This document shows, one piece after another, positions 55,094 through 63,764 of a stretch of 64,000 nt of DNA. The translations under genes were made by a program, and so were the position numbers. The stretch covers positions 434,001 to 498,000 of the forward strand of contig NZ_BNAU01000007.1 in the NCBI RefSeq assembly GCF_014653945.1. The letters are read 5' to 3'. The number at the start of each line of letters is the position of its first letter. Position 1 is the first letter of the stretch. The notes below the pieces were generated by a model. The model did not search any database and was not told the DNA's origin. It worked only from the letters and a program-made list of their open reading frames with translations. This stretch comes from Amycolatopsis deserti (GTDB lineage Bacteria > Actinomycetota > Actinomycetes > Mycobacteriales > Pseudonocardiaceae).

Positions 55094-58081
55094 TCAGCCG
55101 CCTGGCTGGGGCGGTGCCGAGGTCGTCTGGGCGGCCTTGGCGTTCTCGTAGGCGCGGGCGGCGGCGTCGAGCGCGGCGAGCGCCTCGCCCTGGGCGGCGA
55201 AGTTGCCGCTCTGCTGGGCCTGCCGGAGCCGTTCGAGTGCCGACTGGATGTCGGCGACGGCCTGGTCGAGGGCCGGGGTGCTGCCCGTGCCGCCGGTGGC
55301 GGGCGGGCTGGTCGGTGTGGTGGTCGGTGTCGACGGCGGCGTGGTGGGCTGTTGCTGGGTGGGCGAGGTCGCCGCCTGGCCAGCCTGGTCGCCGAAGACC
55401 TGTTTGAGCGCGTCGCCGAGGGTGGAGGCGAATCCGACCTTGGACCCGTAGGACACCAGCACGCGGGCCAGCTGCGGGTAGCTGTTCTGGTTGCGTTGCT
55501 GGATGTAGACGGGTTCGACGTAGAGGAACCCGCCGCCGACCGGCAGGGTGATCAGGTTGCCGAAGATCACCGTGACGCTCTGGTTGCTGAACAGAGTCCG
55601 TTCGGAGGCGAACCGCGAGTCACTTTGGAACCTGTTCTGGACCTGGACCGGGCCGTCGACCTGGCTGTTGCCGGCGGCTGTGGTGGGTAGCCGCAGAACC
55701 TTGATGGCGCCGTAGTCCTTCGGGTCGGAGGACACCGTCATCCACGCCGCCAGGTACTGCCGTTGTAGGGCGGTGAGCGGGCTGGTCAGCTGGAACGTGG
55801 TGCCGCCCTGCCCGGGCGCCTGGGCCAGGACGTAGTAGCCGGGCTGGTTGGCCAGGCCGGAGGCGTCGAGGTTGGTGCCGCCCTCCTGGGTCGGGTCCTG
55901 GGGCACGTTCCAGAAGGTGTTGGTGGTGTAGAACTCCTGCGGGTCGGTGACGTGGTACTTCGTCAGGAGTTCGCGCTGGACCTTGAACAGGTCCTCCGGG
56001 TAGCGGAAGTGCGACCGCAGCTCGGGGGTGACCGCGCTGCTCGGCTTGACCAGGCCGGGGAAGACCTGCTCCCACGCCTTGAGGACGGGGTCCTTGTCGT
56101 CGACCGAGTAGAGGGTGACGGTGCCGTTGAACGCGTCGACGGTCGCCTTCACCGAGTTGCGGATGTAGTTGATGTTGTTGTTGGCCTGGCGGGCGACGCC
56201 GGCGAGGCTGTCTTCGGTGGCGGCGCCGAGCTGGGTCTGCTGCGAGTACGGGTAGTTGTTCAGCGTGGTGTAGCCGTCGACGATCCAGACGATCTTGCCG
56301 TCGACCACCGCCGGGTACGGGTCGCCGTCGACGGTGAGCCACGGCGCGACCTTGCTGACGCGCTGCCGCGGGTCGCGGTTGTACATGATCTTCGAGCCGT
56401 CGCTGATGGCGTCGGAGAAGAGGATGTTGCGCTCGCCGTACTTCGCGGCGAAGGCGAGGCGGTTGAACCAGTTGCCGAGGTTGACCCCGCCGGTGCCTTC
56501 GTAGCGGTAGTTGCTGCTGCTGGCGCTGTCGTACTCGCCCGGCGCGCGGCCCTCCTGGCCGCCGACGATGGCGTAGTCGTTGGTCAGCTCGCCGTAGTAG
56601 ATGCGCGGCTCGCTGACCGCGATGCCGGGCGCGGTCGGGTTGGTCGGGTTGATGCCGGCGCCGGTCGGGTTCTGGGTGTCGCTGGTGACCGCGATCGGGT
56701 AACCGCCGTCGCTGTTGGCGCTGCTCACCGCACGGTCGATGGTGTTGGCCGGGGCCGCCACGAACCCGTTGCCGTGCGTGTAGACCAGGTGCTTGTTGAT
56801 CCAGTTGGTCTGGTTGCCGGTGAGGTTGGCGGTGTTGATCTCACGGGCGGCGACGACGTAGTCCTGGATCCTGCCGTCGATCTCGTAGCGGTCGATGTCG
56901 AGCTTCTGCGGGAAGCCGTAGAAGTTCTCCCGGCCGACGCGCTGGGTGAAGGTCGGCGCGAGCACGTTCGGGTCGAGCAGGCGGATGTTGGGCACGGTCG
57001 TGGTGTCCGTGCTGATCTCCGAGGCGGTCGCCTGCCCGGTGCCGGTGTAGTCCTCGTACTGGACGTTGTTGAGCCCGAACGCCGCCTTGGTCGCATCCAT
57101 GTTGCGGCTGATGGAAAGCGCTTCCTTCTGGTTGGCGTTCGGCTTGACCGAGAACTGTTCGAGGATCGCCGGCCACGCGACGCCGACCAGGACGCCGGAC
57201 AGGATCAGCAGCACCAGCGCGATCGCGGGCAGCTGGATGTTGCGCAGGAAGGCGCCGGCGAAGAACGCCACCGCGCAGATCGCCGAGATGCACAGCAGAA
57301 TCAGCTTCGCCGGCAGGACCGCGTTCAGGTCGGTGTAGGTCGCGCCGTTGAACAACGGGTTGCGGTCGGAGAAGAGCAGGTTGTACCGGTCGAAGTAGTA
57401 CTCGACCGCCTTCAGCAGGACGAACAGGCCGGCGGTGACGGCGAGCTGGACGCGGGCCGATCCGGCGAGCTGGCCGCCGCGGCCGGCGAGCCGGATGCCG
57501 CCGAAGAGGTAGTGCGCGATCAGGGCGCCGATGAAGGAGATCGTCACCGCCACGAACAGCCAGCCGAGCAGCCACTGGTAGAAGGGCAGCGTGAAGGCGT
57601 AGAAGCCGATGTCGTTGCCGAACTCGGGGTCGGACTGGCCGAAGCTCGTGCCGTGCAGGAACAGCTGGATGCGCTGCCAGTCGCCCTCGCCGGTTGCGCC
57701 CGCGATGAGACCGGTGACCAGCGGGATGCCGATGCCGAACAGCCGGATGCGGCCGACCACGGCGGAGCGGTAGCGCGCCAGCGGGTCGTCGGCCCCGGAG
57801 ACCGGGACGAACACCGGCCGCGTGCGGTAGGCGATCCACAGGCTGAGCGCGAGCGAGCCGCCGACGAGGAGCCCGATCGCGAAGAACAACACGATGCGGG
57901 TGACGACCATCGTGTTGAAGACCTGACGGGCCTCGACCTCGCCGAACCACAGCCAGTCGACGTAGGTGTCCAACAGGCGCGCACCGAGTAGCAGCGCCAG
58001 GATGATCACCGCGGCGATGATCAGCAGTACCCGGCTGCGACGGGACAGCTTCGGCAGGCTCACTGGGGGCCGACTGGCCAC
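55094..58081 (-). CDS. UPF0182 family integral membrane protein
   Basis: This is a 995-residue protein of the UPF0182 family, conserved in actinobacteria and cyanobacteria. Seven membrane helices lie in residues 1-320 (RSRVLLIIAAVIILALLLGA first), followed by a large exported domain of about 560 residues with family segments VSKVAPWLTVDGDPYPAVVD, IVWIVDGYTTLNNYPYSQQT, GNLITLPVGGGFLYVEPVYI. The C-terminal 130 residues are a Pro/Thr linker (TPPSTPTTTPTSPP) and a helical stretch (IQSALERLRQAQQSGNFAAQ). GTG 58081. Function is not known; some relatives are linked to membrane-protein or cell-envelope processes. Confidence 0.93.
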   Translation of the reverse strand: MASRPPVSLPKLSRRSRVLLIIAAVIILALLLGARLLDTYVDWLWFGEVEARQVFNTMVVTRIVLFFAIGLLVGGSLALSLWIAYRTRPVFVPVSGADDPLARYRSAVVGRIRLFGIGIPLVTGLIAGATGEGDWQRIQLFLHGTSFGQSDPEFGNDIGFYAFTLPFYQWLLGWLFVAVTISFIGALIAHYLFGGIRLAGRGGQLAGSARVQLAVTAGLFVLLKAVEYYFDRYNLLFSDRNPLFNGATYTDLNAVLPAKLILLCISAICAVAFFAGAFLRNIQLPAIALVLLILSGVLVGVAWPAILEQFSVKPNANQKEALSISRNMDATKAAFGLNNVQYEDYTGTGQATASEISTDTTTVPNIRLLDPNVLAPTFTQRVGRENFYGFPQKLDIDRYEIDGRIQDYVVAAREINTANLTGNQTNWINKHLVYTHGNGFVAAPANTIDRAVSSANSDGGYPIAVTSDTQNPTGAGINPTNPTAPGIAVSEPRIYYGELTNDYAIVGGQEGRAPGEYDSASSSNYRYEGTGGVNLGNWFNRLAFAAKYGERNILFSDAISDGSKIMYNRDPRQRVSKVAPWLTVDGDPYPAVVDGKIVWIVDGYTTLNNYPYSQQTQLGAATEDSLAGVARQANNNINYIRNSVKATVDAFNGTVTLYSVDDKDPVLKAWEQVFPGLVKPSSAVTPELRSHFRYPEDLFKVQRELLTKYHVTDPQEFYTTNTFWNVPQDPTQEGGTNLDASGLANQPGYYVLAQAPGQGGTTFQLTSPLTALQRQYLAAWMTVSSDPKDYGAIKVLRLPTTAAGNSQVDGPVQVQNRFQSDSRFASERTLFSNQSVTVIFGNLITLPVGGGFLYVEPVYIQQRNQNSYPQLARVLVSYGSKVGFASTLGDALKQVFGDQAGQAATSPTQQQPTTPPSTPTTTPTSPPATGGTGSTPALDQAVADIQSALERLRQAQQSGNFAAQGEALAALDAAARAYENAKAAQTTSAPPQPGG

Positions 58082-58226
58082 TGCGCACGCTCCTGTTGTC
58101 GTGGTCCGCTGGCGGGGAGCCCGTAACGCAGGACACCCCTGAACCCCTAACTCTAGGAGGGCCGCTCACGGTTCCCCGACCGGCCCGAATCGGACACCTC
58201 CGGCGGGCACCTGACACGATGAGGAG

Positions 58227-58775
58227 ATGGCATCGGAAGTCAACCCCGCCACCGGACCGGCCATCGCCGCGCTCGCCCGGGAGGTCGAGGAGTTCGTGGC
58301 CGCCGCCGGGTGGGACCAGGCGCCGCAGCTGTTCGCGCTCGTTCCGACCGCGTCGCTGCTGCGGGAGCAGCCGGAGCTGGCCGGGCAGCTCGACCCGTCG
58401 AGCGCGCTGACCCCGGTGGCGCAGGAACCGCTGCCGGAGGGGGACCTGGCGGAGGCGCTGGGGCGGATCGCGTGGCCGGAGGCCGTGATCGGCTGCGCGC
58501 TGGCCCAGGAGATCATCGTGTTGCCGCCGAGCGCCGAGTCGGAGCTGTCCGAGTCCGGCGACGCGGAGCGGCTGCGGCAGGCCGCGGCGGACCACCCGGA
58601 GCGGACGGAGGCGCGTCTGGTGGCGGCCGTGCTGCGGGACGGCCCGGGAGCCTGCGTGATGCGGCTGAGGGGCTACACGAAGGCGGAGGACGCCGAGCCG
58701 GTGGACGAGGTCGTCGAGCACCCGGACCTGGCGCCGAACCTGCTGGACGCCCTCCGGGCAACACTGGCACCCTGA
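58227..58775 (+). CDS. PPA1309-family protein
   Basis: The 182-residue soluble protein is conserved in actinobacteria next to UPF0182 and PDZ-Lon genes. Recognisable segments are EVEEFVAAAGWDQAPQLFAL, the RIAWPEAVIGCALAQEIIVL strand region and RLVAAVLRDGPGACVMRLRG. No catalytic motif is apparent. ATG 58227; divergent from the UPF0182 gene. Function unknown. Confidence 0.88.
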   Translation: MASEVNPATGPAIAALAREVEEFVAAAGWDQAPQLFALVPTASLLREQPELAGQLDPSSALTPVAQEPLPEGDLAEALGRIAWPEAVIGCALAQEIIVLPPSAESELSESGDAERLRQAAADHPERTEARLVAAVLRDGPGACVMRLRGYTKAEDAEPVDEVVEHPDLAPNLLDALRATLAP

Positions 58776-59518
58776 TCACCCCGCGAGGCCCACCTTCACG
58801 CCCGCGAGTCCCACATTCGGTCGCGAGCCCCACGCTCGACCGAGGAAGCCCCGAGCCCACGCCCGCGCGCGAGTCCGACCCTGCCGCGCGAGTCCCACGC
58901 GCCCGTGCGCGACTCCGGCCCTGCCGCCCGAGTCCCCCACTCCCGCGCGCGAGTCCCACGCTCAGCCGCCCGAGCCCACACTCCCAAGCGCCCACGTTCG
59001 GCCGCGCGAGCCCGACGCTCCCGGCCGCGAGCCCCACACTCAACCGCAGGACCCCACACTCAACCGCGCGCGAGTCCCAACGTTCAGCGCGCGAGCCCCT
59101 CGCGCCCGTGCGCGAGTCCCAGCCTCAGCTACACGAGGCCCCACGTTCAGCTCCCACGTCCGGCGCCCCCGCGCGCTAGCCCGCCCTGCCCTGCGAATCC
59201 CACTTTCCCCCGCGCGAGCCCCACGCTCCCGTGTGCGAGCCCCTCGCGCCCGTGCGCGAGTCCCACGCTCAGCTACACGAGGCCCCCACGTTCAGCTCCC
59301 GCGCCCCCGCGCGCTCACGCGCGAGCCCGCCCTGCCCTGCGAATCCCACTTTCCCGCGCGCGAGCCCCACGCTCCCGGCCGCGAGCCCCACACTCCTGCG
59401 CGCGAGCCCCACGCTCCCGGTCGCGTGCCGCACTCCCCCGGCCGCGAGCCCCACGCCTCCTGCGCGGGTCCCACCCTGCCGCGCGCGAGTCCCACGGTTC
59501 CGGAGCCGGCGGTCCGCG
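58776..59518. repeat. 743-bp gene-free region of degenerate GC-rich repeats
   Basis: Short units of the form GCGCGAGTCCCACGCTC and GCGAGCCCCACACTC recur dozens of times. Within it a 144-bp block beginning GCGAGCCCCTCGCGCCCGTG occurs twice in tandem, at 59091-59234 and 59235 to about 59385, with a few substitutions and small indels. Open frames of over 400 codons run through the region but consist only of Arg/Pro/Ala/Ser repeats and have no start signals, so no gene is called. Confidence 0.8.
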
Positions 59519-60664
59519 TCAGCAGGACGGCGTCGGCTGCCCGGCCTTGAGCGCCTCCAGCGCCGAGAGCGCGCTGTTCAGGTCGGTCACCTTGATCAGC
59601 TTCAGCCCGTCCGGCGCTGCGGCGGAGGCTTCCGCGCAGTTGGCCTCGGGCGTGAGGAACACGGTGGCGCCGGCCTCCCGCGCGGCGACGACCTTGAACG
59701 AGATCCCGCCGATCGGGTTGACCGCTCCCTTTTCGGTGATCTCCCCGGTGCCGGCCACGTGCTCGCCGGCCACCATCTCGCCGGGGGTGAGCCGGTCGAC
59801 GATCGCCAGCGCGAACATCAGGCCCGCCGAGGGGCCGCCGACGTCCTGCAGCGAGATCTTCACGTCGAAGGGCACGTCGGCCCGGTCGATCGGCTGCAGG
59901 CCCATGAAGCCCTGCTTCTTGTTCGGGTCCGGGTTGGCGGCCAGGGTGATCTGCTCGGTGCGGGCCGGCTCGGTGCCGTGCTGGAAGGTGATCGGCACGG
60001 TCTGGCCAGGGGTGGTGTCGGCGAGCGCGGCGGTGACGTCGTCCTCGTTGGTGATGGTGCGTCCGTTGACCGACAGCAGCCGGTCGCCCGCGGCGAGGAC
60101 CCGGCTGGCCGGGGTGTTCTCGACGATCGTCTGGGCGAGCACTTTGACCGGGAAGCCGAGGTGGCGCAGCGCGGCGACCTCGGCGTTGCTCTGCGAGTCC
60201 TGGAACTGCTGGACGTTCTGCTGCTGGACCTGCTCGTCGCTCTCGCCGGGGCGGAAGTACTCCTCGCGGGGCGCGAGCGCGTAGCGGCCGCTGACCCACA
60301 GCCCGAGCGCGCCGAACAGGCTGATCTCGTCGTTGAGCGAGACGGTGGTCATGCGCAGCTCGCCCGCGGTGGGGTAGGTCTGCTGCCCGTCGACCTCGAC
60401 CACCTGGACGCCGTTGACCTGGCCGAGCGTGTCGTAGGTGGGGCCGGGACCGATCGCGACGTAGGGCACCTGGACGAACGCGCCGATGAGCCCGAACACG
60501 ACGATGAGGACGCCGCTGGTCACCACGGTCCAGCCGCGCCTGGTCATGCGGGCGCGCTCGGGGGGCCGGGTCGCGCGGTGCCCGTTGCGGGCCTGGTCGC
60601 CGTTCGCGGGCTTGGTGCCCGTCGCGGCGCCGGGAGCAGTGGTTTCGTCGCGGGACTCGCTCAC
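59519..60664 (-). CDS. PDZ domain plus Lon-type (S16) protease, secreted/membrane-anchored
   Basis: The 381-residue protein has one N-terminal membrane helix (WTVVTSGVLIVVFGLIGAFV), a long extracellular part, a PDZ domain (FPVKVLAQTIVENTPASRVL, AAGDRLLSVNGRTITNEDDV) and a C-terminal S16 protease domain with the catalytic Ser in DVGGPSAGLMFALAIVD and the Lys in IGGISFKVVAAREAG. This is the conserved actinobacterial YlbL/SdrC-like family. GTG 60664 is taken as the start. Divergent from the DUF2342 gene at 60781. Confidence 0.92.
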   Translation of the reverse strand: MSESRDETTAPGAATGTKPANGDQARNGHRATRPPERARMTRRGWTVVTSGVLIVVFGLIGAFVQVPYVAIGPGPTYDTLGQVNGVQVVEVDGQQTYPTAGELRMTTVSLNDEISLFGALGLWVSGRYALAPREEYFRPGESDEQVQQQNVQQFQDSQSNAEVAALRHLGFPVKVLAQTIVENTPASRVLAAGDRLLSVNGRTITNEDDVTAALADTTPGQTVPITFQHGTEPARTEQITLAANPDPNKKQGFMGLQPIDRADVPFDVKISLQDVGGPSAGLMFALAIVDRLTPGEMVAGEHVAGTGEITEKGAVNPIGGISFKVVAAREAGATVFLTPEANCAEASAAAPDGLKLIKVTDLNSALSALEALKAGQPTPSC

Positions 60665-60780
60665 GGCCCACAGCGTACGGTGACCGGCCCGCACGCTCGA
60701 TCACCAGGCCTTGATCGCGGCGAGCGAAATCGGACACCACTGGCGCGGTCGCGGCTGCTCCGGCCGCGTACGGTGGTGGT

Positions 60781-62109
60781 ATGAGCAATCTCCCGTTCGG
60801 CTTCGGGCCCCCGGATCCCGACAAGCCCGGTGACAACGGGCCGGAGGGTCAGCAGTCCGGCGCCGACGCCTTCAACCAGCTCGGCCAGATGCTGAGCCAG
60901 CTCGGGCAGATGCTGAGCCAGGCCGGCAGTTCGTCGGGCCCGGTGAACTACGACCTCGCGAAGCAGATCGCGCTGCAGAAGCTCAGTGGTAGCGGCGGCG
61001 GGACCATCGGTTTCGCCTCGAGCGGTGACGCCGACAGCGCCGTGCGCGACGCCGGCCACCTCGCGGAGCTGTGGCTGGACGCGGCGACGATCCTGCCGGC
61101 GGGTGCGAACGTGACCGCGGCGTGGTCGCCGCGGGACTGGGTGCAGAAGACGCTGCCGACGTGGCAGCGGCTGTGCGACCCGGTGGCCCAGCAGGTGTCC
61201 GGCGCGTGGGTGGAGGCGCTCCCCGCCGAGGCGAAGCAGGCCGCCGGCCCGCTGCTGTCGATGGTCGGCCAGATGGGCGGCATGGCGTTCGGTTCGCAGC
61301 TGGGTAACGCGCTGGCTCAGCTGGCGTCGGAGGTGCTGACCTCCACCGAGGTGGGTCTGCCGCTGGGTCCCGAGGGGACGTCGGCGCTGCTGCCCGGGAA
61401 CATCGAGAAGTTCACCGAGGGGCTGGAGCTGCCGAGCAGCGAGGTCCTGGTGTTCCTGGCCGCGCGGGAAGCCGCGCACCAGCGCCTGTTCTCGCACGTG
61501 CCGTGGCTGCGGCAGCGCCTGCTGGCGACGGTCGAGGAGTTCGCGCACGGCATCAAGGTCGACACGTCCGCGCTGGAGCAGCTGGCGGGTCAGGTCGACC
61601 CGTCCAACCCGGCCAGCATCGAGGAGGCGTTGTCCTCCGGCTTGCTGGAGCCCCAGACGACGCCCGAGCAGCAGGCGGCGCTGAACCGGCTGGAGACGCT
61701 GCTCGCCCTGGTGGAGGGCTGGGTGGACGTGGTGGTCGCGGATGCGGTCGGCGACCGTCTTCCCGGAGCCGACGCCCTGCGCGAAACGCTCCGCCGCCGC
61801 CGCGCGACGGGCGGCCCGGCCGAACAGACGTTCGCGACGCTGGTCGGACTCGAGCTGAGGCCCCGCCGGATGCGCGCGGCGTCCGCGTTGTGGAAGCTCG
61901 TGGGCGACCGGCACGGCGTCGACAAGCGGGACGGCCTGTGGTCGCACCCCGACCTGATGCCGTCGGCCGAGGACCTGGACGACCCGATGGAGTTCGCCGA
62001 GCGCCTGGGCAAGCCGGGCGACCTGGACGACCCGATGGCCGAGCTGGAGCGCACGGAGCCCGAGGAGAAGCCGGCAAACCCCAAGGAGGGCGACGAGCCC
62101 GGCGACTGA
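60781..62109 (+). CDS. DUF2342 zinc-dependent metalloprotease-like protein
   Basis: The 442-residue protein of the DUF2342 family (annotated as zinc-dependent metalloprotease, often near coenzyme F420 genes). After a Gly/Gln-rich N-terminus (QLGQMLSQLGQMLSQAGSSS, a short tandem repeat) come AELWLDAATILPAGANVTAA, WVQKTLPTWQRLCDPVAQQV, the HExxH-like VFLAAREAAHQRLFSHVPWL and LVEGWVDVVVADAVGDRLPG. Protease activity is inferred from the family name. It is followed by a 13-bp hairpin. Function in the cell is not established. Confidence 0.9.
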   Translation: MSNLPFGFGPPDPDKPGDNGPEGQQSGADAFNQLGQMLSQLGQMLSQAGSSSGPVNYDLAKQIALQKLSGSGGGTIGFASSGDADSAVRDAGHLAELWLDAATILPAGANVTAAWSPRDWVQKTLPTWQRLCDPVAQQVSGAWVEALPAEAKQAAGPLLSMVGQMGGMAFGSQLGNALAQLASEVLTSTEVGLPLGPEGTSALLPGNIEKFTEGLELPSSEVLVFLAAREAAHQRLFSHVPWLRQRLLATVEEFAHGIKVDTSALEQLAGQVDPSNPASIEEALSSGLLEPQTTPEQQAALNRLETLLALVEGWVDVVVADAVGDRLPGADALRETLRRRRATGGPAEQTFATLVGLELRPRRMRAASALWKLVGDRHGVDKRDGLWSHPDLMPSAEDLDDPMEFAERLGKPGDLDDPMAELERTEPEEKPANPKEGDEPGD

Positions 62110-62118
62110 CGCAGGACA

Positions 62119-62160
62119 CCGCAAGCCCACCTCGCGCGCGACGCCGGGGTGGGCTTGCGG
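62119..62160 (+). terminator. Hairpin terminator after the DUF2342 gene
   Basis: Perfect 13-bp arms CCGCAAGCCCACC (62119-62131) and GGTGGGCTTGCGG (62148-62160) with a 16-base loop start nine bases after the stop codon. No U-tract. Confidence 0.7.
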
Positions 62161-63028
62161 TATCCCCGCGGCGAGCCGCCGGCTCGCCGTCCCCGGCCAG
62201 GTGGGCTTGCGATGTCCACGCGGAGCAAACCGGAGCCGGCGGCTCGCCATCCCCGGCCATGGGCTTGCGGTGTCCACGCGGAGCAAGCCGGCGGCTCCCC
62301 GTCCCCAGCCAACATCAGCGAGCTGATCCCGCCCAGGGGGCGAGACCGAGCCAACCGCGAGCGCGAGCTGCCCTGACGTGCGCTTTCGCCCCCAGCTGAC
62401 GGCGGAACTCCCCCGTGCCAGGACAGCACGCTGAGCCCACCGCCGCGGATCGGCGGCAGCGTGGCCCCCGCCGCAACGAACCGACGGCAGCCTGGGCCCG
62501 CCGCAATGCCACCGGCGGGGCACCCTGATCCCACCGTTGGGAATCGACGGCGCCATCTGAGCCCGCCGACGGCGCAACCCCGAGCCCACCATCGCGGACC
62601 GGTGGCACCGTGGCCCCCGCCGAAACGAATCGGCAGCAGCATTCCGAGCCCGCCGACGAGGCACCCTGATCCACCATCGCGGATCCAGCAGCGGCCACCC
62701 CCTGTGGCCGGCACTAAGCCCGTCGACGGCGGCACCGTGCCCCACCGCCCGACTGCCACTGCCTCGGCCGCGCGCTGGCGCGGCTGCCCGTCTCCTGGTC
62801 CACCCGCGTGTCATCCGGCTCGGCGGCGCCGCTGGTCCGCCCGCTAGCCATCCAGCGGGTTGCCCCTGTTCCCGTGCTCCGCGGCTCGTTACCCGGCGCC
62901 GACGCTCTCCCACTCCGCCGCTACTCATCCGGCGCCGACACTCCCCCGTTTCGGCCGCCCCTCCGCCTGCCTTTCCCGGTGCCGGAGGACCCGCCAACGG
63001 CGAGGTCCCCCGGCCGTGTTCCGACTGC
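62150..63028. repeat. Gene-free GC-rich repeat region
   Basis: Three copies of a 50-60 bp unit beginning GTGGGCTTGCGGTATCCCCG (or the variant GATGTCCACG) and ending CGTCCCCGGCCAG lie at about 62150-62200, 62201-62260 and 62261-62312; each reuses the right arm of the preceding hairpin. From 62330 to about 62820 there are looser repeats of GAGCCCGCCGACGGCGC and ATCGCGGACCGGTGGCA. From 62820 to 63028 I see nothing definite. Open frames here show only repeat composition. Confidence 0.7.
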
Positions 63029-63622
63029 TCAGTCCTCGTCCAGCTCGCTGATTCCCCAACCGGCCGCCGCGGACAGGCCCTCGAGGTAGCCGATGGCCCG
63101 CTCGGTCTTCGGGTAGCGCCGGACCAGCTCCCAGAACTCGGCGTTGTGCGCCGCTACCCGAAGGTGTGCCAGTTCGTGCACCAGCACGTAGTCCAGCACC
63201 CATGCCGGTACGTTCTGCAGCCGGTCGCTCACCCGGATGGTCCGGTCGGCCGGCGTGCACGAAGCCCACCGGGTCCGCATCGGCGGCACCCAGCGGACGC
63301 TCGCGGGCAGCGCCTGCCGGTCGAGGTACCGCGCTGACAGCTGCGCACACCGCGCGAGCAGCGCGGCATCCGACTCGCGCGCCGGAGACGCCCGCCTGAT
63401 CTCCGTGCGCTGGAGCTTGCGCTCCATCTCGGCCACCCAGTGTTTTTCCTCGGCTCGGCTCATGCTGGCCGGGATGAGCACCACGAGGGTGTCGCCGACC
63501 CGGTACGCGCTGACCGTCCGCCTTCGTCGTGCACTACGCCGTACTTCGACCTTGAGCTGCGGGTTCGATGACTGCCCGGTGTTGTCCCGGTTCCTCAAAG
63601 AGGGCACCCGTGCGTTCGCCAC
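63029..63622 (-). CDS. YgjP/M48-type metallopeptidase
   Basis: The 197-residue protein carries the DUF45/YgjP core: LPASVRWVPPMRTRWASCTP, then the HExxH zinc site in YVLVHELAHLRVAAHNAEFW with the downstream His as third ligand. The N-terminal half (VEVRRSARRRRTVSAYRVGD) corresponds to the beta-rich start of the family. GTG 63622 is the first start. In some bacteria members cluster with restriction or nucleic-acid genes; here no such neighbour is seen. Confidence 0.9.
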   Translation of the reverse strand: MANARVPSLRNRDNTGQSSNPQLKVEVRRSARRRRTVSAYRVGDTLVVLIPASMSRAEEKHWVAEMERKLQRTEIRRASPARESDAALLARCAQLSARYLDRQALPASVRWVPPMRTRWASCTPADRTIRVSDRLQNVPAWVLDYVLVHELAHLRVAAHNAEFWELVRRYPKTERAIGYLEGLSAAAGWGISELDED

Positions 63623-63682
63623 CCGTCCACGGTAAAGGCAGGGACCGACAACTCGGGAGAGCCGACTTTGAGAAGGCCCGAG

Positions 63683-63712
63683 TTATCCACATTTCGGCCC
63701 GCCTGTGGATAA
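63683..63712. promoter_or_regulatory. Inverted pair of perfect DnaA-box sequences
   Basis: TTATCCACA (63683-63691) and its reverse complement TGTGGATAA (63704-63712) are separated by 12 bases. Each matches the nine-base DnaA-box consensus exactly. They lie 61 bp before the M48-type gene start on one side and 53 bp before the ThiF-type gene on the other, in the shared promoter region. Confidence 0.65.
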
Positions 63713-63764
63713 GTCGCGATCTTGGTTAGCGGATACTTAGCGACGTTCCGTCACTCTGTGCTCC

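Noticed and set aside
58776..60300. A 459-codon open frame and others on the plus strand through the repeat field and antisense to the PDZ-Lon gene.
   Set aside because: Composition is only Arg/Pro/Ala/Ser repeats and the frames run on antisense to a well-supported gene.
62150..63020. Open frames in the GC-rich region after the DUF2342 gene.
   Set aside because: Repeat composition, no start signals, no recognisable domains.
63683..63712. Chromosomal origin of replication.
   Set aside because: Only two boxes are present, and dnaA, dnaN, rpmH or an AT-rich unwinding region are missing.
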